Source: Icerya purchasi
Taxonomy: Eukaryota > Arthropoda > Insecta > Hemiptera > Monophlebidae
DNA length: 64,000 nucleotides
Assembly (NCBI GenBank): GCA_039619475.1
Contig: CM077115.1
Location: 224,115,291-224,179,290 of the forward strand
Reading direction: 5' to 3'
The notes below the pieces were generated by a model. The model was not told the origin of the DNA. It did no database searches and saw only the letters and a list, made by a program, of their open reading frames with translations. Made by a program: the position numbers and the translations under genes. Below, one piece after another: positions 33,465 to 45,530 of this stretch. The number at the start of each line of letters is the position of its first letter. The stretch's first letter is position 1.

Positions 33465-34866
33465 ATTCATTCTGACCCTAACATTGCAGTCTTTTCTTTG
33501 GTTAGCTCCAGTTGCAGTAATGGATATGCTAGTGTAGCTATTTTAATCAGAAATGATATCCATTTTTTAACTAACGATATTTATCCTCCTATTCCATCTA
33601 ATTCGTCCAATTTGAATCTTGTTCACATCTCCATTCCCAGTAACTCTTCTAAACCATTCAGCATTCCTCCTAACTATGATTTACATAGCTTCCATTTTCA
33701 GTCCTTTATTGATTCCCTTTCTTCTCCTTTTATTATGGGCGGTGAGTAGAATGCTCACTCTTCTCTTTGAGGCTGCAATAGTTACAACAGCAATGGTTAC
33801 AGCAGCAATGATTCTTTGTTGGAAAACATTATCCGACAAAATGATTTAATCCTTCTTAACGATGACTCTCCCGCCTGTGTTAAAAAATGTTTCGTCTCTC
33901 AGCTTAATCTACCTGCCATTTATTTCTCATAATTTTAGTCTTCAGTGTTCATGGTCCGCTCTCGATGGTTTTGATGATTTTTCTTCACTTAATTCTTGTG
34001 AGCCCTTCCACTCTCCCAAATGATTCTCTTTAAAGTGAGTTGGGCCATCTGCCGTTCTCTCGTTGACTCTGAGCTCTCTTCAATTTCTCTTAATTTAAAC
34101 ATATCTTTCCAATACGACTTCTTTCTTGAATCACTTTCTTCTACTTTAACTTACTATTCTCCTCCTATCCGATCAACTCCTCGTCCTTATTGTGGTGGAA
34201 TGAGAACTGTAATTAATTTAAGTAAGTTTACTTATATTGCTCCTGTTTTTCTCCTTCCATAAGAATGTCATGCTAAAGTTGGATTAAAACAGCTAAGAAA
34301 AACTCATGGAAAAGCTTCTGCTTCTCTTTTTCTCAATCCACTCTCGTTTCTCATCTGTGGAAAATGGCTAAGCCTTTTAAATCATCTCGTTCCCAATGTC
34401 CTTCCAATCTTAATTGTCCTCCTGAAAAATTAATACCATTTATGGATTCTATAGCTCCTAGCTATATTCCTAGCTTCCAGCAATCCTGCTCCTTTCTCGT
34501 CTGCTCCTAGTTCACCACATTTTTTCTAACCTCTCCTTTTACTCTATCAAAACTACGTTCATCTTTAAGCAATTCCTCTAATTCCTCCCAGAGCTTAAAT
34601 GGGGTCACTCTTTCTGTACTTAAAAATCTCTCTGATTTTTCTCTCTAGATATTTTTAAATATTTTTTAACTCCTTTCTTGGTTCCTGTTCTATTCCTCCT
34701 TCCCGGAACACTTTTATTATTGTTCCTATTCCAAAACCTTCTTTCTTCTTCGTTTCGTCCTATTTCACTTGTTTTTTGTGTTAGGAAGCTTTTCGAAAGT
34801 TTAATTAATAGACGTCTCGTCTGGTGACTGAAGCACAGAAATTTATTACCTAACAGTATGTTCGGT

Positions 34867-35013
34867 ATTTAGTAATTGAACACATTGTTAAGTATATTCA
34901 CGACAATTCACTCCCGTGAACATGAAGTGTTTGCTTCGAAACGTGTCGGGGATATAAAAATTATATACATATAATAGTTTAATTAAGTTTTAAAAATTTA
35001 TTTTTGTCGTGAA
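34867..35013 (+). mobile_element. 147-bp insertion inside X5 with 10-bp duplication
   Basis: It interrupts the reverse transcriptase FGFRPG codons exactly. TATGTTCGGT flanks it at 34857-34866 and 35014-35023. Inside are an inverted pair (TATTCACGACAA near 34893 and TTGTCGTGAATA near 35004) and a stem-loop GAAG-TGTTTG-CTTC followed by GAAACGTGTCGGGG. That layout resembles a worn hammerhead motif with stem I CCCG/CGGG. No coding. Possibly a solo terminal repeat of a Penelope-like or a small nonautonomous element. Confidence 0.75.
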
Positions 35014-36494
35014 TATGTTCGGTTTTCGTCCTGGACAAGGTCCGCCAGATTATATCACCATGTTTCTATCGCACATTTATACATCATTTATTAATAAAAA
35101 ATTCTTGATTGCTGTTTTTATCGGCATATTAATTGTTTTTGATAACGTTCACCTTCTCACACTAGTATAATATTCCCAATTAAAAATTCCTGTCCACTTT
35201 GCTTCTTTTATTGTTACCCTTTTTCAATACGGAACTGTAATTTTTTCTTCTCTTTTCTACTTTGCACTAAGGATAATCCTTCAATGTTTAACTTAAGAAT
35301 CCTGCCATAGAACCTACATTCTTTAATATGTACTTTATCAAAATCGCTTCTACGCCTCTTAACTCTGCTTTTCTTTGCTGACAATGTGCTTCTCTACCTC
35401 TCCGATCGCAATATCTCCTTAGTTAATGCCCGTCTTCAAAGTTCTTTAATGTTACTAGACAATGCTTTTTCTAATATTCATCTCTCTATTTCTCCTTCTA
35501 AATCCTTACCTGTTGTCTTTAACTCTTCGCCCTTTTGATCCTTCTTTGTTTAGTCTTCTTAAATGGCAGTGCAATCCCTCTTGTAAATTGTTTTCACTGT
35601 TTCGGAATCTTTCTTGACAGCTGTTTTTCTTTTCACAATCACATTAATCGTCTGTATCTATCACCTCTTAAAAAGCTCAATCTGTTAAAAACTCTTTCTC
35701 TTACTAATTGAGGAGTCGAACCCTGTATTCTTCTAATAATTTATAAATCTTTTATCCGCTCTGTCCTGGACTACTGTTTCTTTATTTATTACAATTCCTC
35801 TAAGTCCCCTTTTTCAAAAGTAGATCGCATTTAATAAAACTTGTCTTCGTCTTCGTCTCTGTCTTGGTGCTTTGCGATCAACCTCAATTCCGGCTGTCAT
35901 CGCTGAATCCCATATTCCTCTTCTTTTTATTCATAGATATCCTATTTAGCTTACCGTTTATTGATTAAGCTCCTGTCTGTGTATTCCTCTTCGCTTGTTT
36001 ATTCCCACTCTTCTATTCTTCATAATTGGCGATTTTCCTGTAATGAAACTCCGATTTTATCGCACTTATATTTCTGTTCGTCTTCGTTAATTTTCATCGT
36101 TTTTGTAGAAATTCACGTAGATTTACGCAGTTATTACCGAGTGTTTTTTGAATAATATAATTTTTACATCCGGAATTGTTAGTATTTGAAATTAACCGTA
36201 AAGCTCTTCCATTTTCAGAGGCACATTTTCAGTCGGTAATATTGCTCTTCTTTTTTCAGTCGCTCATTCCAAATTACGGCCCAACTCTTATTCTTTTTTA
36301 TCTTCTAGTCCTGCCTTCTGCTATCTTTCTATTCAGCCATCTCTTTCTTCTCGTTCAAAGTTTTCTTGATACTTATCTTCTCTTCTATTTCATTTTGTTC
36401 TTTTCATTCTCCATTTCACATACTTTCCTTGTGATGCTGATCACATTTTGTTTGAATGCGCGACCTTCTTTACTGAGCAATCGTCTTCTTCCTC

Positions 36495-36895
36495 ATTAAA
36501 TTTTTTGTTTTTTGGGCTTGTCAAACGGGGACCTTTACCCAGAAACAATTAGAATAGGAAGGAATCACTTATATTTGATACGAACAGATATTGTTAGGAG
36601 AGAGGAACAAATAATAGGAACAATCTGTGGAGAGGGAAGAAATAAAACATAAGAGGCGCAATATGGAGTAGGAAGACCAAGTCTCAGCAAACTGAAGTAG
36701 AAAGCCGAGCACTCAGCAGAAAGAGCTCAACACTTAATAAACACATGATCCGCATCGCAAACATGCTCTTCTTTCGAGTGGAGAGGACAATATGGAGAGG
36801 CAACCGACGAAAAATGTAAACGGGAAGAAGATAATAAAGTATGGCTTAAGAGCGCAGACGGACAAAGGAGGCGACAACCGAACGACGACGAACTT
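36495..36895 (-). mobile_element. Family X LINE 3' fragment (X6) nested in X5
   Basis: On the minus strand: PLHSKEEHVCDADHVFIKC (knuckle), FYFSLLRLGLPTPYCASYVLFLPSP, then the family terminal motif GACAAGCCCA and an A-rich tail. Left of it X5 stops in its own knuckle region; right of it X5 resumes on the plus strand with the tail of the same protein, so X6 arrived later. The target duplication is unclear (TTAA-type bases at both ends). Confidence 0.78.
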
Positions 36896-37071
36896 AATAA
36901 CCATACTCCTTCTACTTGTATTGTCTCATTTTCTATTGTTTCGGCTATTTCCGCCCTTGAATTATTTTTATCGTCTGTCCTTAAACGAGTAAGAATATAA
37001 ATTTATTCCTCCTCCTTCCTATTTTTTGGGCTAATATGCTTGCTGACAAACCCAATAAAAAAAAAAAAAAT

Positions 37072-37624
37072 ATTATAATTCGTTATTTTTTGTCTATGTT
37101 GACATATTTTTTCATTATTTAAGTTGTTAGATTTCATTTCACTTCTGCAGATCATTTTTTCATTTTATTTTATTTTGTTCATTTAAATCGTAATGAATAG
37201 AAGATATTATACAGTTCGTTTTTTGTAATTCATTGTTTTCTTTGTTTGTTGTTTTCTGTTTTAATATGCCATCGCTCGCGCAAATTTCTGTGCATAGATG
37301 TGAATTGTATAATAATAATAATAAATTTAATCGGATTCGATTTGATTCAATTATTAATATTATCTATTATTATTATTTTTTTTAAATTATTTAACGTCAA
37401 AATTTAAAACAAAATTCGAACGACAATTTCATCAGAACTTATAGTGAAATCGCGTTTGTATTTTTTTTTTTTTGTTTTATTTTTTACTGGATTTTTCATT
37501 ATTTACAAGAAATTTAGGATTTTTCGAATCAAAAACTACGGTAATAAGAAATTTTAAAATAACGCGACAAAAAGTCTTTTCAAAAAATTCATGCGGTAAT
37601 GCGAAATGTAAGATTTATTTATTT
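37072..37624. other. Noncoding stretch
   Basis: AT-rich, with an ATA microsatellite near 37310-37324. Nothing recognised. Confidence 0.5.
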
Positions 37625-37965
37625 ATTTATTTAATAGGGGTATACACAAAAGCAATAGGGCACACAGCAATATCCCACAACTATTTGCTGGAAGGAACAT
37701 CTTCTCCCTCTGCCTGTTCCATATGCAATTCCCCAATTTCACCAACCGCTGAACACGTTCTGGAACATTGCCTGCCTGCAGGCACCTCCAACTTACCGAC
37801 GGTTGCGTTGTCAAACGAACCAAAACAGGTCCAGGATATACTAAACCAATAAGCGGCTAACCTATTAAAACACTTCTGATCCTGCACCGATCCATGTGCT
37901 GTAATAATCCCGGCAATTACACGCAGCACATGGACCATATAAATTTAAAGGGGGAAAAAAAAAGC
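37625..37965 (+). mobile_element. I-clade-like LINE, 3' end fragment (Z3)
   Basis: Encodes GHTAISHNYLLEGTSSPSACSICNSPISPTAEHVLEHC, the C-terminal zinc knuckle (C-x2-C...H-x4-C) of an RNase H-bearing LINE, a following tail of about 30 residues ending ILNQ, a stop, a 3' untranslated part and an A-run at about 37956-37965. The open frame upstream of about 37640 is unrelated flank. 5'-truncated insertion of the Z1/Z2 type. Confidence 0.75.
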
Positions 37966-38435
37966 ATAAAGCCAATTACAGTGTATACATTAGATCTATA
38001 TACATGTATATATAATAAATACATAACAACACACAAACCATAAGCAAAACACACTGTAGTACACACGTACACACACACACACACGCACAAATTACATATA
38101 ACACAACGCATAAGAACACCCCTATGCCATGTAACGAATTAATATGATTTTAACAAATGATCAATACAAAAATAAATTTATTCCTTATGTACATAAAGTA
38201 TCTTCTCAGTAAGTACTCATTGCAATGAAGTTACACGCACGTTCATATATATGCACACACATACACACACCAACCACATGTAACATGTATACATCCGTGG
38301 CACATATAGACGCACATACTATGTTACACAAGCGAATTAATATAAGTTATGTATTAAAATTGTTCATATATATCGTTAATACATGGAAGAGGGTAGACTG
38401 TGCACACTTTCAATTAATTCATTGAGTAGTAAAAT
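37966..38435. other. Noncoding, CA-rich stretch
   Basis: ACAC-type microsatellite patches lie at about 38062-38092 and 38255-38270. No gene seen. Confidence 0.5.
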
Positions 38436-38439
38436 AATT

Positions 38440-38995
38440 CAACCATCTGCTTAAACTTATTCATATTAGTAAAAAACATTTCTGCCTCCGATTCGTTCAT
38501 TAGGGAACTCGGAACCCCCAACTTTTTAAAGTAAATTAACATCATTTATAGTATACCAGTCAATAAATTACGTACTTCGTCAACTGTCGTTTATAATTGA
38601 ATGGAAACATATCACTATAATTAAATTTAAAGTACAGCCACCTTAAAAAACGCCTTTGAACTCTTTCAAGTAAAAGTATGTGATTCTTATTAGAAGGATT
38701 CCAAACAATATTTGCATATGCTAATTATGATCGTACACGCGAGTTATAAACTACCAATAATGTATTTAAATTCTGAAAAAGTGAACAGCGACGAATAATA
38801 AATGATGATATACGACTACTTGCTTTTAAAGTTATTTGTCGAATATGGTCATTAAACTTTAACTTTGAATCGAGTAATACACCTAAATCTTTTACACTAA
38901 TAATTTTCTTCAAAATTCTATCATTCATAAAATAATCATGTAATATAGGAATAAGTCCATGCGCTGAATTTTATGTCGCTAATTTCGTTAATTTT
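38440..38995 (-). mobile_element. LINE reverse transcriptase thumb fragment
   Basis: On the minus strand VKDLGVLLDSKLKFNDHIRQITLKASSRISSFIIRRC, then LANIVWNPSNKNHILLLERVQRRFLRWLYFKFNY after a stop. This is the conserved region after the YADD box of Jockey/CR1-type elements. Both ends are missing and no tail is visible. Confidence 0.65.
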
Positions 38996-40884
38996 TGATA
39001 AACTGCGAATCCTGCTATAAGAGTGGTTCTAGGATTAGTCCGGAAAGAGAACGGTTACAAATAGATTTATAAGAATTGCAACGCGCTCGGAGAAAAGGTT
39101 GCTGAATTGTCTTCAGATGTTTTAAATGAGTTATTATCGATAGCTGTAGCATTTTTTTTTTCTTTTTTTTTTTTTTTTTTTTGGCCTGGCTTTGTCATTA
39201 AATTAGTCCTCCAGCTTGTTTTAAATCGATCTATCCTTTTTTGTCGTCGCTGAGAATTAAACCCGCGACTACTTATCTTAGTAATCAAACGTTCACGAGG
39301 CTGTCGCGACGGCATGTTCAAAATGAAATTAAGGGCGCTTAAAATAGGATTCCGTGTTGGACAAGCTTTTATTTTCGGTAAAATTTCCGCTAGAAGCAGT
39401 CGGAAATACTTAAGATGGTTTCCAAAAAAAAAAAAAAAAAAAATAACAAAACAAAACCGGAGGGAACCTCTACAACAACATGGTAATGGTTCGTTCGCTT
39501 TTGTCCTTTCTGAAATAATTTTTCCGCGTCGATAAAGAAAAAACTCGCCCAATATTTCAAAGTTTTCTTATTATCCGTGTTCGTGGTGGTATTTATGGGA
39601 GGAAACTGGGCGATTATAGCGGCACAGCTGTATAAAATTTTCTTACATTTGAAATGATGTAACGTGTGCACTACGGTTTCCGGTAGATTAAATGTCTGTT
39701 TCGTTTGCCGCATTTCCATTTGAAGTTCGTCCGGAACTATTTTAAGTTTGCATAACGTAATATTATCGCCGCTTGCAGTATCACAGACAGTTTTTATCGG
39801 GTTTTTAAACTCGTTAGTGCCGTCAGGTCGTAAAGAACTACACATGGAAGATGACTTTTGAAACGGATACATTAATGAAAGGAAAAATGCTTCAAGTGAG
39901 AGACGTTCGATCGATTGAACTTTTATACTGTATAGAGAACTTTATACACGACGGACAGCCACCGTGATGGGGCAGATTGAAAAATATATTTTGGCTAGAG
40001 AAAACATTTTACCGACACATTAAAATTGCGATTAATTAATTTAGCGTTAATTTTTTTTGAAGATTTTTTTCCGTAACAGAAATGTTACAAATTACAGTGT
40101 TCGCAATGTGTGAAATTTAGATGTAAATAGTTTCTAATATCATCAAAAATCGGCATTTGTTTCTTCTTTTTTTATTTTATAAAGAAAAAAAAACTGATTT
40201 TCTATTGATTTCTCGCTGGACAGATTTTATTATTACTAAAAGGGGGTAACCGATCTTTTTTTTTTCCCGCTCCAATTTTTTTTTCTATTAAAATTTACAG
40301 GAATCTATGGGGGGGGGCACCCGTGGTACAGACGCAAAAAATCACAAAGAAGCGCGTGATACTTTACGCAGAACTCGCATATTATCTCTCTCCTATACAA
40401 AATAGTTTTTAGCATGGAACATGCTTTAACTGTGACCTAACTAGCAGAAAACGTGTCACAATAAAGTTGAACGCGAGGGAGGGCGTTATGCAGGAGATAA
40501 ATAAGAATACAGCCTTTTCTTCTAGTTGTCTCAAGTCAGTCGTGTTTGGACCGCGCCTGCCGATGATGTTCGTCTGTCATGATGACGATTGTCGTTCATC
40601 GACGTTTACATGTAAATGCATTAAACATTATAATGGTGCATCTACAAAAATAAAAAAAAGAAAGATGTAAAACTGTTGTCGAATTAATGAAAGAAATACG
40701 ATTACGTAGAAGTAGTGAAAAATCGGGTTCCGATGAAATGTACGAAATAAAGAAATCGCGAAAACTTTTGACGAATGAAATGAAGCATTGATATCACTTG
40801 ATTAAAACTTTAACTAAACATGTATTATAGAAAAATGATAGTTTAAAAATATTAAAATAAAGCCGATATGTTTTGGAGTTACGT
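38996..40884. other. Noncoding stretch, nothing recognised
   Basis: Long open frames at 39067-39872 arise from A/T homopolymers and have no recognisable content. A T-run lies near 39152-39181, A-run 39423-39442, G-run 40311-40318. Confidence 0.5.
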
Positions 40885-42282
40885 AGTACCTGTCAGGGGT
40901 GCCAGGTGTACTCCTCAGCGTCTCTAAGTAACCTGAAAAAACTGGACGCAATTCACCACTCTGCACTACGAATCATCGCCGGAGCCCATTATACAACACC
41001 GTGTAGGAGTATCTGTGCACTAACGGGCTCTCCCCCACTGAAATTCTATCGCTCCCTGCATACCCTGCGGTGCAATATTCCATTCCTAAAGCTGCCTTAT
41101 ATCCATCCCGAAACCCCCTTACTCGCAGCGTTCACTAACGACCCACTACCAATTCTCACCAAGCTACTTCAGAATGTCAATGTCAACGACTCCACAGAAT
41201 GCCAAGCAGCAGCCACCGGCTCGTTACATCTGTGGCAACTTGAGCCTGTAGCAGTTAACCTTTCGGTTCTGCAAAAGTATAAGTCCTACGGCATGTCAGA
41301 GCAACTTACCCAAGACGCGTGCGAAACAATAAGACAGTACAGCAACGCTATCTAATGTTATACAGATGGGGCCAAAGCAGCACCCGTCGAGGGGATGTCA
41401 CCAACTGCGTGCGCTTTCGAAGTGAAGGGAGCAATAACAACCATCCGTCTGAACGATTACTGCTCAATCCTAGATGCCGAATTATATGCAATACGCTTAT
41501 GTTTGGAAATGATCCTGGCGTCCACAGAGCCAATCCATGACATCCTATTGATAACAGATTCATTAGTGGCGGCTAAGATGTTAGGAGGGGGAGCCCCGGG
41601 GAGGGGGTTAACAAACCACGTCTTGGCACTCATCATGGGGCTACAATCGAAGGGATATAATCTAATAGTTTTGTGGGTCCCAAGTCACGCGGGAATCCCA
41701 GGAAATGAAAGGGTTAACACAGCAGCTCAATCAACCATTACAGTTCCCAGTCCGCAAAGCATACTTGGGCCCCCTCAAATATCAGAAGCTGTAAAAATAC
41801 AAATAATGGAACAGTGGAAACAAGAACACATCTCCACCCCATCCCACCTACAGAATATAAAGAAATCCGTAAAGCCATGGTGGCCCCCCCAGGGGACCTT
41901 ACGGGTTTATCATTGCGCGCTCAACCGTTTACGCCTGGGCCACACCGCGACTATCCCACGACTACCTGTTTGAAAGCGCTCACCCTCCAACCACGTGTCC
42001 TTTCTGTCGCGCACAAGAGCCACCGGCGGTTGAGCACATTCTCATAAACTGCCCTGCATTCCAATCCTCCAGAACGAGACACGGATTTGATAACCTCAGC
42101 CATGTTCTCTCAAACTCAGGAGCGAACCAAAGTGCAGTCTTCCAGTTCGTCAGGGACAGTGGATTAGGGGCATTCCTGTAACCGGAGACTCTCGGGCCGT
42201 AATAGTCTAGATATTATACACGGCCCGGGGTCTAACCACGGTTTGAAAATTTTAATAAAAAAAAAAAAGAAAAAAAAAGAGA
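40885..42282 (+). mobile_element. I-clade-like LINE, 5'-truncated copy (Z1)
   Basis: From the 5' truncation in the thumb: VYSSASLSNLKKLDAIHHSALRIIAGA, SICALTGSPPL, then RNase H (CYTDGAKAAPV in a shifted frame, ILDAELYAIRLCLEM, LITDSLVAAKML, LWVPSHAGIPGNERVN), LKPWWPPQGT..LRLGHT, and the knuckle CPFCRAQEPPAVEHILINCPAF after another shift. Two or three frameshifts, so inactive, but the protein is otherwise well preserved. A stem-loop lies in the 3' untranslated part, and an interrupted A-tail ends at about 42282. A Jockey-like copy (J2) of opposite direction abuts it. Confidence 0.85.
42194..42230 (+). other. Stem-loop in the Z1 3' untranslated region
   Basis: CGGGCCGT and its complement ACGGCCCG are separated by an AT-rich loop, followed by about 25 bases and the A-tail. 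Such 3' structures are often what a LINE reverse transcriptase recognises; here that is inference. Confidence 0.6.
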
Positions 42283-42284
42283 TA

Positions 42285-44060
42285 TATGATTCAAGAAGTT
42301 GGCACATATTTTAGCAGGTTGCTCATTTTATAGATCAGCCGTTTGTGCCGGACTCGGTAAAAAGCTTGCGATATGTCTAGAAAAACCGCCGGACAGTATT
42401 TTTTTTCTTCAAAGGCTGTTTCAATTAACTTAGTTATACGATGCACTTGGTCAATCGTAGAGTGCTGATTACGGAAGCTAAACTGATGATCTGGTATCTT
42501 TAATAAGAGCTTGAGTCGCTTAAGGAGGAGTTTTTCAAACAATTTTGATATGAAAGATAACAAACAGATTGTTCGATACGAAATTACTACTTCTGTCGGT
42601 TTTCCGGGTTTCGGTAACATGATGATTTGTGCGATTTTGAAACATTTTGGTACGTATCTCATTCTGAAACAGGCATTAAAGAGATATGTCAGCATGAGAA
42701 TTCCTTTACGTGGTAATTCTCTAAGCGCTCCGGGTGAAATTTCATCGATTCCAGGAGCCTTTTTGGATTCATATTATTATCTAACTCCTGTACAACTTCA
42801 AAAGGAGTTACTAGCTTTATTTGCTGGAAAGGTTGGTAATTTTTCGTTATATCGATCTGGGAATTTATATATTATGTATTGTAAAGACTGCAGCTAAATG
42901 AGTAGCGAATAGTTCGGCTTTATTGTTGTTGTCGCGAATCCACGGCTCTTGTTCATCCTTGAGAGGAGGACATTGAAGTAGCGGACATTTGAAGCGTCGC
43001 GTTGCACGCCACAATGAATAATTTGTGTCCGCTGCAGGGCTTAAATTTTCTAAGTAGTTTGCGACGCTTTTCTGTTTGAAATCCTTGATTAGCCGATTAA
43101 CTGTATTGCTAATTCGATTAAATTTTGTTTTATCCGGTGGATGAGCGTTGCCATATATTTCGTGCACGTCTTCTCTCTTTTATTAGTTTCCTAACTTCGA
43201 TAGGATACAGTACTACTTTTGAAACGTTTTCTTTAAGAGCTGGAGCGGTCTGGCTAGCAACTCTTCGCACCAAGTTGATAAAGTGCTAGGCTTGCTGTTC
43301 CAAATCACTAGTTGTTTTAAGCTTGATTTTAAGTTCGATTGAAAAGTCAACGCTTTCTCTAAATTGATTCGAATTAGTATACTTTATTGGTGAGATTTAG
43401 CGGATTTTTTTTTTTTAAATTACTACAGAACTTGGTGTCATAAGTACCGGAGTATGATCTGACGATAAGTCCGTAATTCATTCTACTTGCACATAATTAG
43501 CAGCGATTCCTTTAGTAATAAAAAAGTCAAGGAGATCAAAATTCTTCGCGCTATCTGTTGGCCAGTAAGTAGGTTTCCGTGATGAAAAGAAGTTGCACGA
43601 ACATATACCGATAGCGTTGAGAAGTTCGGCACCTTTTTTTGTTTTTGATGTAGTCAAACGTGACCCTCGTATGGTGTGTTTTACATTAAAGTCACCTGCA
43701 AGTATAAAACGAGGACCGAGTTGATTGAAGACATTAATAAATTGACTTTTTTCAAATTTACTATTGGGCGGACGGTATGCTGCAGCTAGATTGAGGTCTG
43801 CGCCATTATAGTTTATTGCTACAACTGTAGCTTGTAGGAAATTCAGTTGTATTTCTTCCTGTAAATAGTGTTTTTGATATTCCGTTTAATTATCACTGCT
43901 GTTTGTTCTCATCATCTGCCACTTCGGTTGTTAGTCCAATATGTAGTGTAGCCGTGAATTCTGATAAAGCTTTTTATTGTAAAATGTGTTTCTGAGATTT
44001 ATGAAAATAAATTTAATTCTGTAACAACTATAGCGTAAGTTCACGTGGTGTGTGAGGGGT
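42285..44060 (-). mobile_element. Jockey-like LINE, decayed copy (J2)
   Basis: Reading leftward: endonuclease (INYNGADLNLAAAYRPPNSKFEKSQF, RFILAGDFNVKHTIRGSRLTT, NFDLLDFFITKGI, SSDHTPVLM, 43440-43870), the linker RISNTVNRLIKDFKQKSVANYLENLSP with YSLWRATRRFKCP (42950-43120), and half of the reverse transcriptase (KIAQIIMLPKPGKP, LLSFISKLFEKLLLKRL, FLDISQAFYRV). The second Asp expected in motif A is Tyr. It stops before the YADD box, right next to the Z1 tail, so it is truncated at both ends. The layout parallels J1. Confidence 0.8.
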
Positions 44061-44465
44061 CCAAATTAAAAGAAAAACAGCTCATGTAAATTTTTCTTTC
44101 GTCGCTTATCATATTAAGGATTGCGCCACTTATCACTTTCGTATCAATATATAGTTCGATTTCGGATATGATACTTCGGCCAAACTGCTCTTTCATCTCA
44201 CGCCGTGTTCCAGTTATTCCCCCTGAGCGATCGTGATGTTAAATTTTATTTTATTCTTTAAAACAAACATAAGCATTTGTAATTCATGCAACTTAGTTAA
44301 ATGCAACATATTATTATTTGCTGACAATATTGATATTTCTATAAAATAACCTAGTAGCAATTTTTGTAGTTGTGTATCAATTGTTTTAGCCAATAAACGA
44401 CAGTTTTTTCTTGTCTTTTTTCTTGGGCGCGATAATAAAGATTCTATGCCTAGAAGTAATATAGA
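44061..44465. other. Noncoding stretch
   Basis: Nothing recognised. Confidence 0.45.
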
Positions 44466-44960
44466 GGAGAATAAATCAACAATAAAATAGTAAATTCGGT
44501 CAGTGGTAGATATTATGAAAGAACTAAGAAGAGGGGAATAACGGACAAAGAAGGCAATGGCAAAATATATATACGAAATACAGTATTAGGGGCGTCAATG
44601 TGAGTTGAAGTACAAAATAGATCATTCATTTGAGAGGGACGAACACTCAAAGAGAACATGGTTGAATTCACAGGAAGAGCCTCATTGTTCGGATGAAGAG
44701 GGCAAAACGGAGAAGATGTTAGGGAAAAACGAAAACGAGAAGAAGATAACAGTGAATTAAAACGTTAACGAATGATGAAAACGATGGCAAAACACCGAAG
44801 TAAAGGAAAATCAAAAAACCACGCGTTGGAAGGAAGCGTAGGAATTACCACATTTATCTGACAAAGTTTCCGGTCTAACCGATGTTCTAGAAATGAGTGC
44901 AGCACCAGTTGGGGGTGACCGTTTGGCTCAGTGAAATACAACAAAGTATCGATTGCAGAA
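44466..44960 (-). mobile_element. Family X LINE, decayed fragment (X9)
   Basis: On the minus strand, in broken frames: GAALISRTS (RNase H start), SSSRFRFSLTSSPFCPLHPN (pre-knuckle) and CEFNHVLFECSSLSNE (knuckle). The order and wording match X2 and X4. No clear tail or duplication. Confidence 0.65.
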
Positions 44961-45289
44961 ATCGGGCTAAAAGTGCTAAGAAGGTAAAACGATTGAAAAA
45001 TTAGTAAAAGTCTTTATCGTACGAAGTTAAGCTTGATTATGCCACGTGCGATGATTTCAGGTTTAAATAAAAATTTACAGTTTTGTGCTGCACCGATCGC
45101 TGTTTCAGCTACAATCGACTCGAATGAAAATTTGGAGAAAATTCCGAAATTAATGTTGCCCGAAACGAAACGAAACGATTATTATAAGAGATTACAAGCT
45201 AATGGAAGTTTTATGCGAGGGAGGCTGCATTCCGGTATGCAAAGAAACAGATTGTACAGCGGAATTGAAATCGTTCTCGACCATTTCTA

Positions 45290-45530
45290 CGATTTTCTAT
45301 AAGTTCTTTTAGGCTAGTCAACGCTGAGGACCTTCGCTTGAAAACGATTAGAAGGGGAGAAATCAGAAATACCACTCCGGTCGGAAACTGATAAAATCGA
45401 GTAACCAAAAACTGGAACGCAATGAACACGGAGAAAATGGGTACGATGTAACAGGGTGTGCAATAAGGATTAGGAAGCCTAAGGAATAAAACAAAATGGA
45501 GTGTAGAATGACGCACTCAATCAAGAGGGA
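45290..45530 (-). mobile_element. Possible family X C-terminal fragment
   Basis: Minus-strand FLRLPNPYCTPCYIVPIFSVFIAFQFLV resembles the LLRLNIPTPYSASFILSLPS block of family X. Short and without neighbours from the family, so weak. Confidence 0.35.

Larger units (their letters stand above)
33465..37071 (+). mobile_element. Family X LINE, longest copy (X5), with two nested insertions
   Basis: The only X copy with its endonuclease: SLVSSSCSNGYASVAILIRNDIHF at 33480-33570. Then reverse transcriptase pieces (SFRPISLVFCVRKLFESLINRRLV near 34750-34830; MFGFRPGQGP, interrupted at 34867; FADNVLLYLSD near 35370, where the second catalytic Asp has become Asn), thumb, RNase H traces and the CDADHILFECATF knuckle (36435-36470). 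The C-terminal tail resumes after the nested X6 copy (HTPSTCIVSF, LKRVRI) and ends in GGCTAATATGC, GACAAACCCA and an A-tail at 37057-37071. Stops and frameshifts occur throughout. Possibly about 3.06 kb before the insertions. Confidence 0.8.

Noticed and set aside
39067..39872. Two overlapping minus-strand frames of 160 codons
   Set aside because: Driven by A/T homopolymers (runs of Lys or Phe). No domain, and the frames overlap in the same place.
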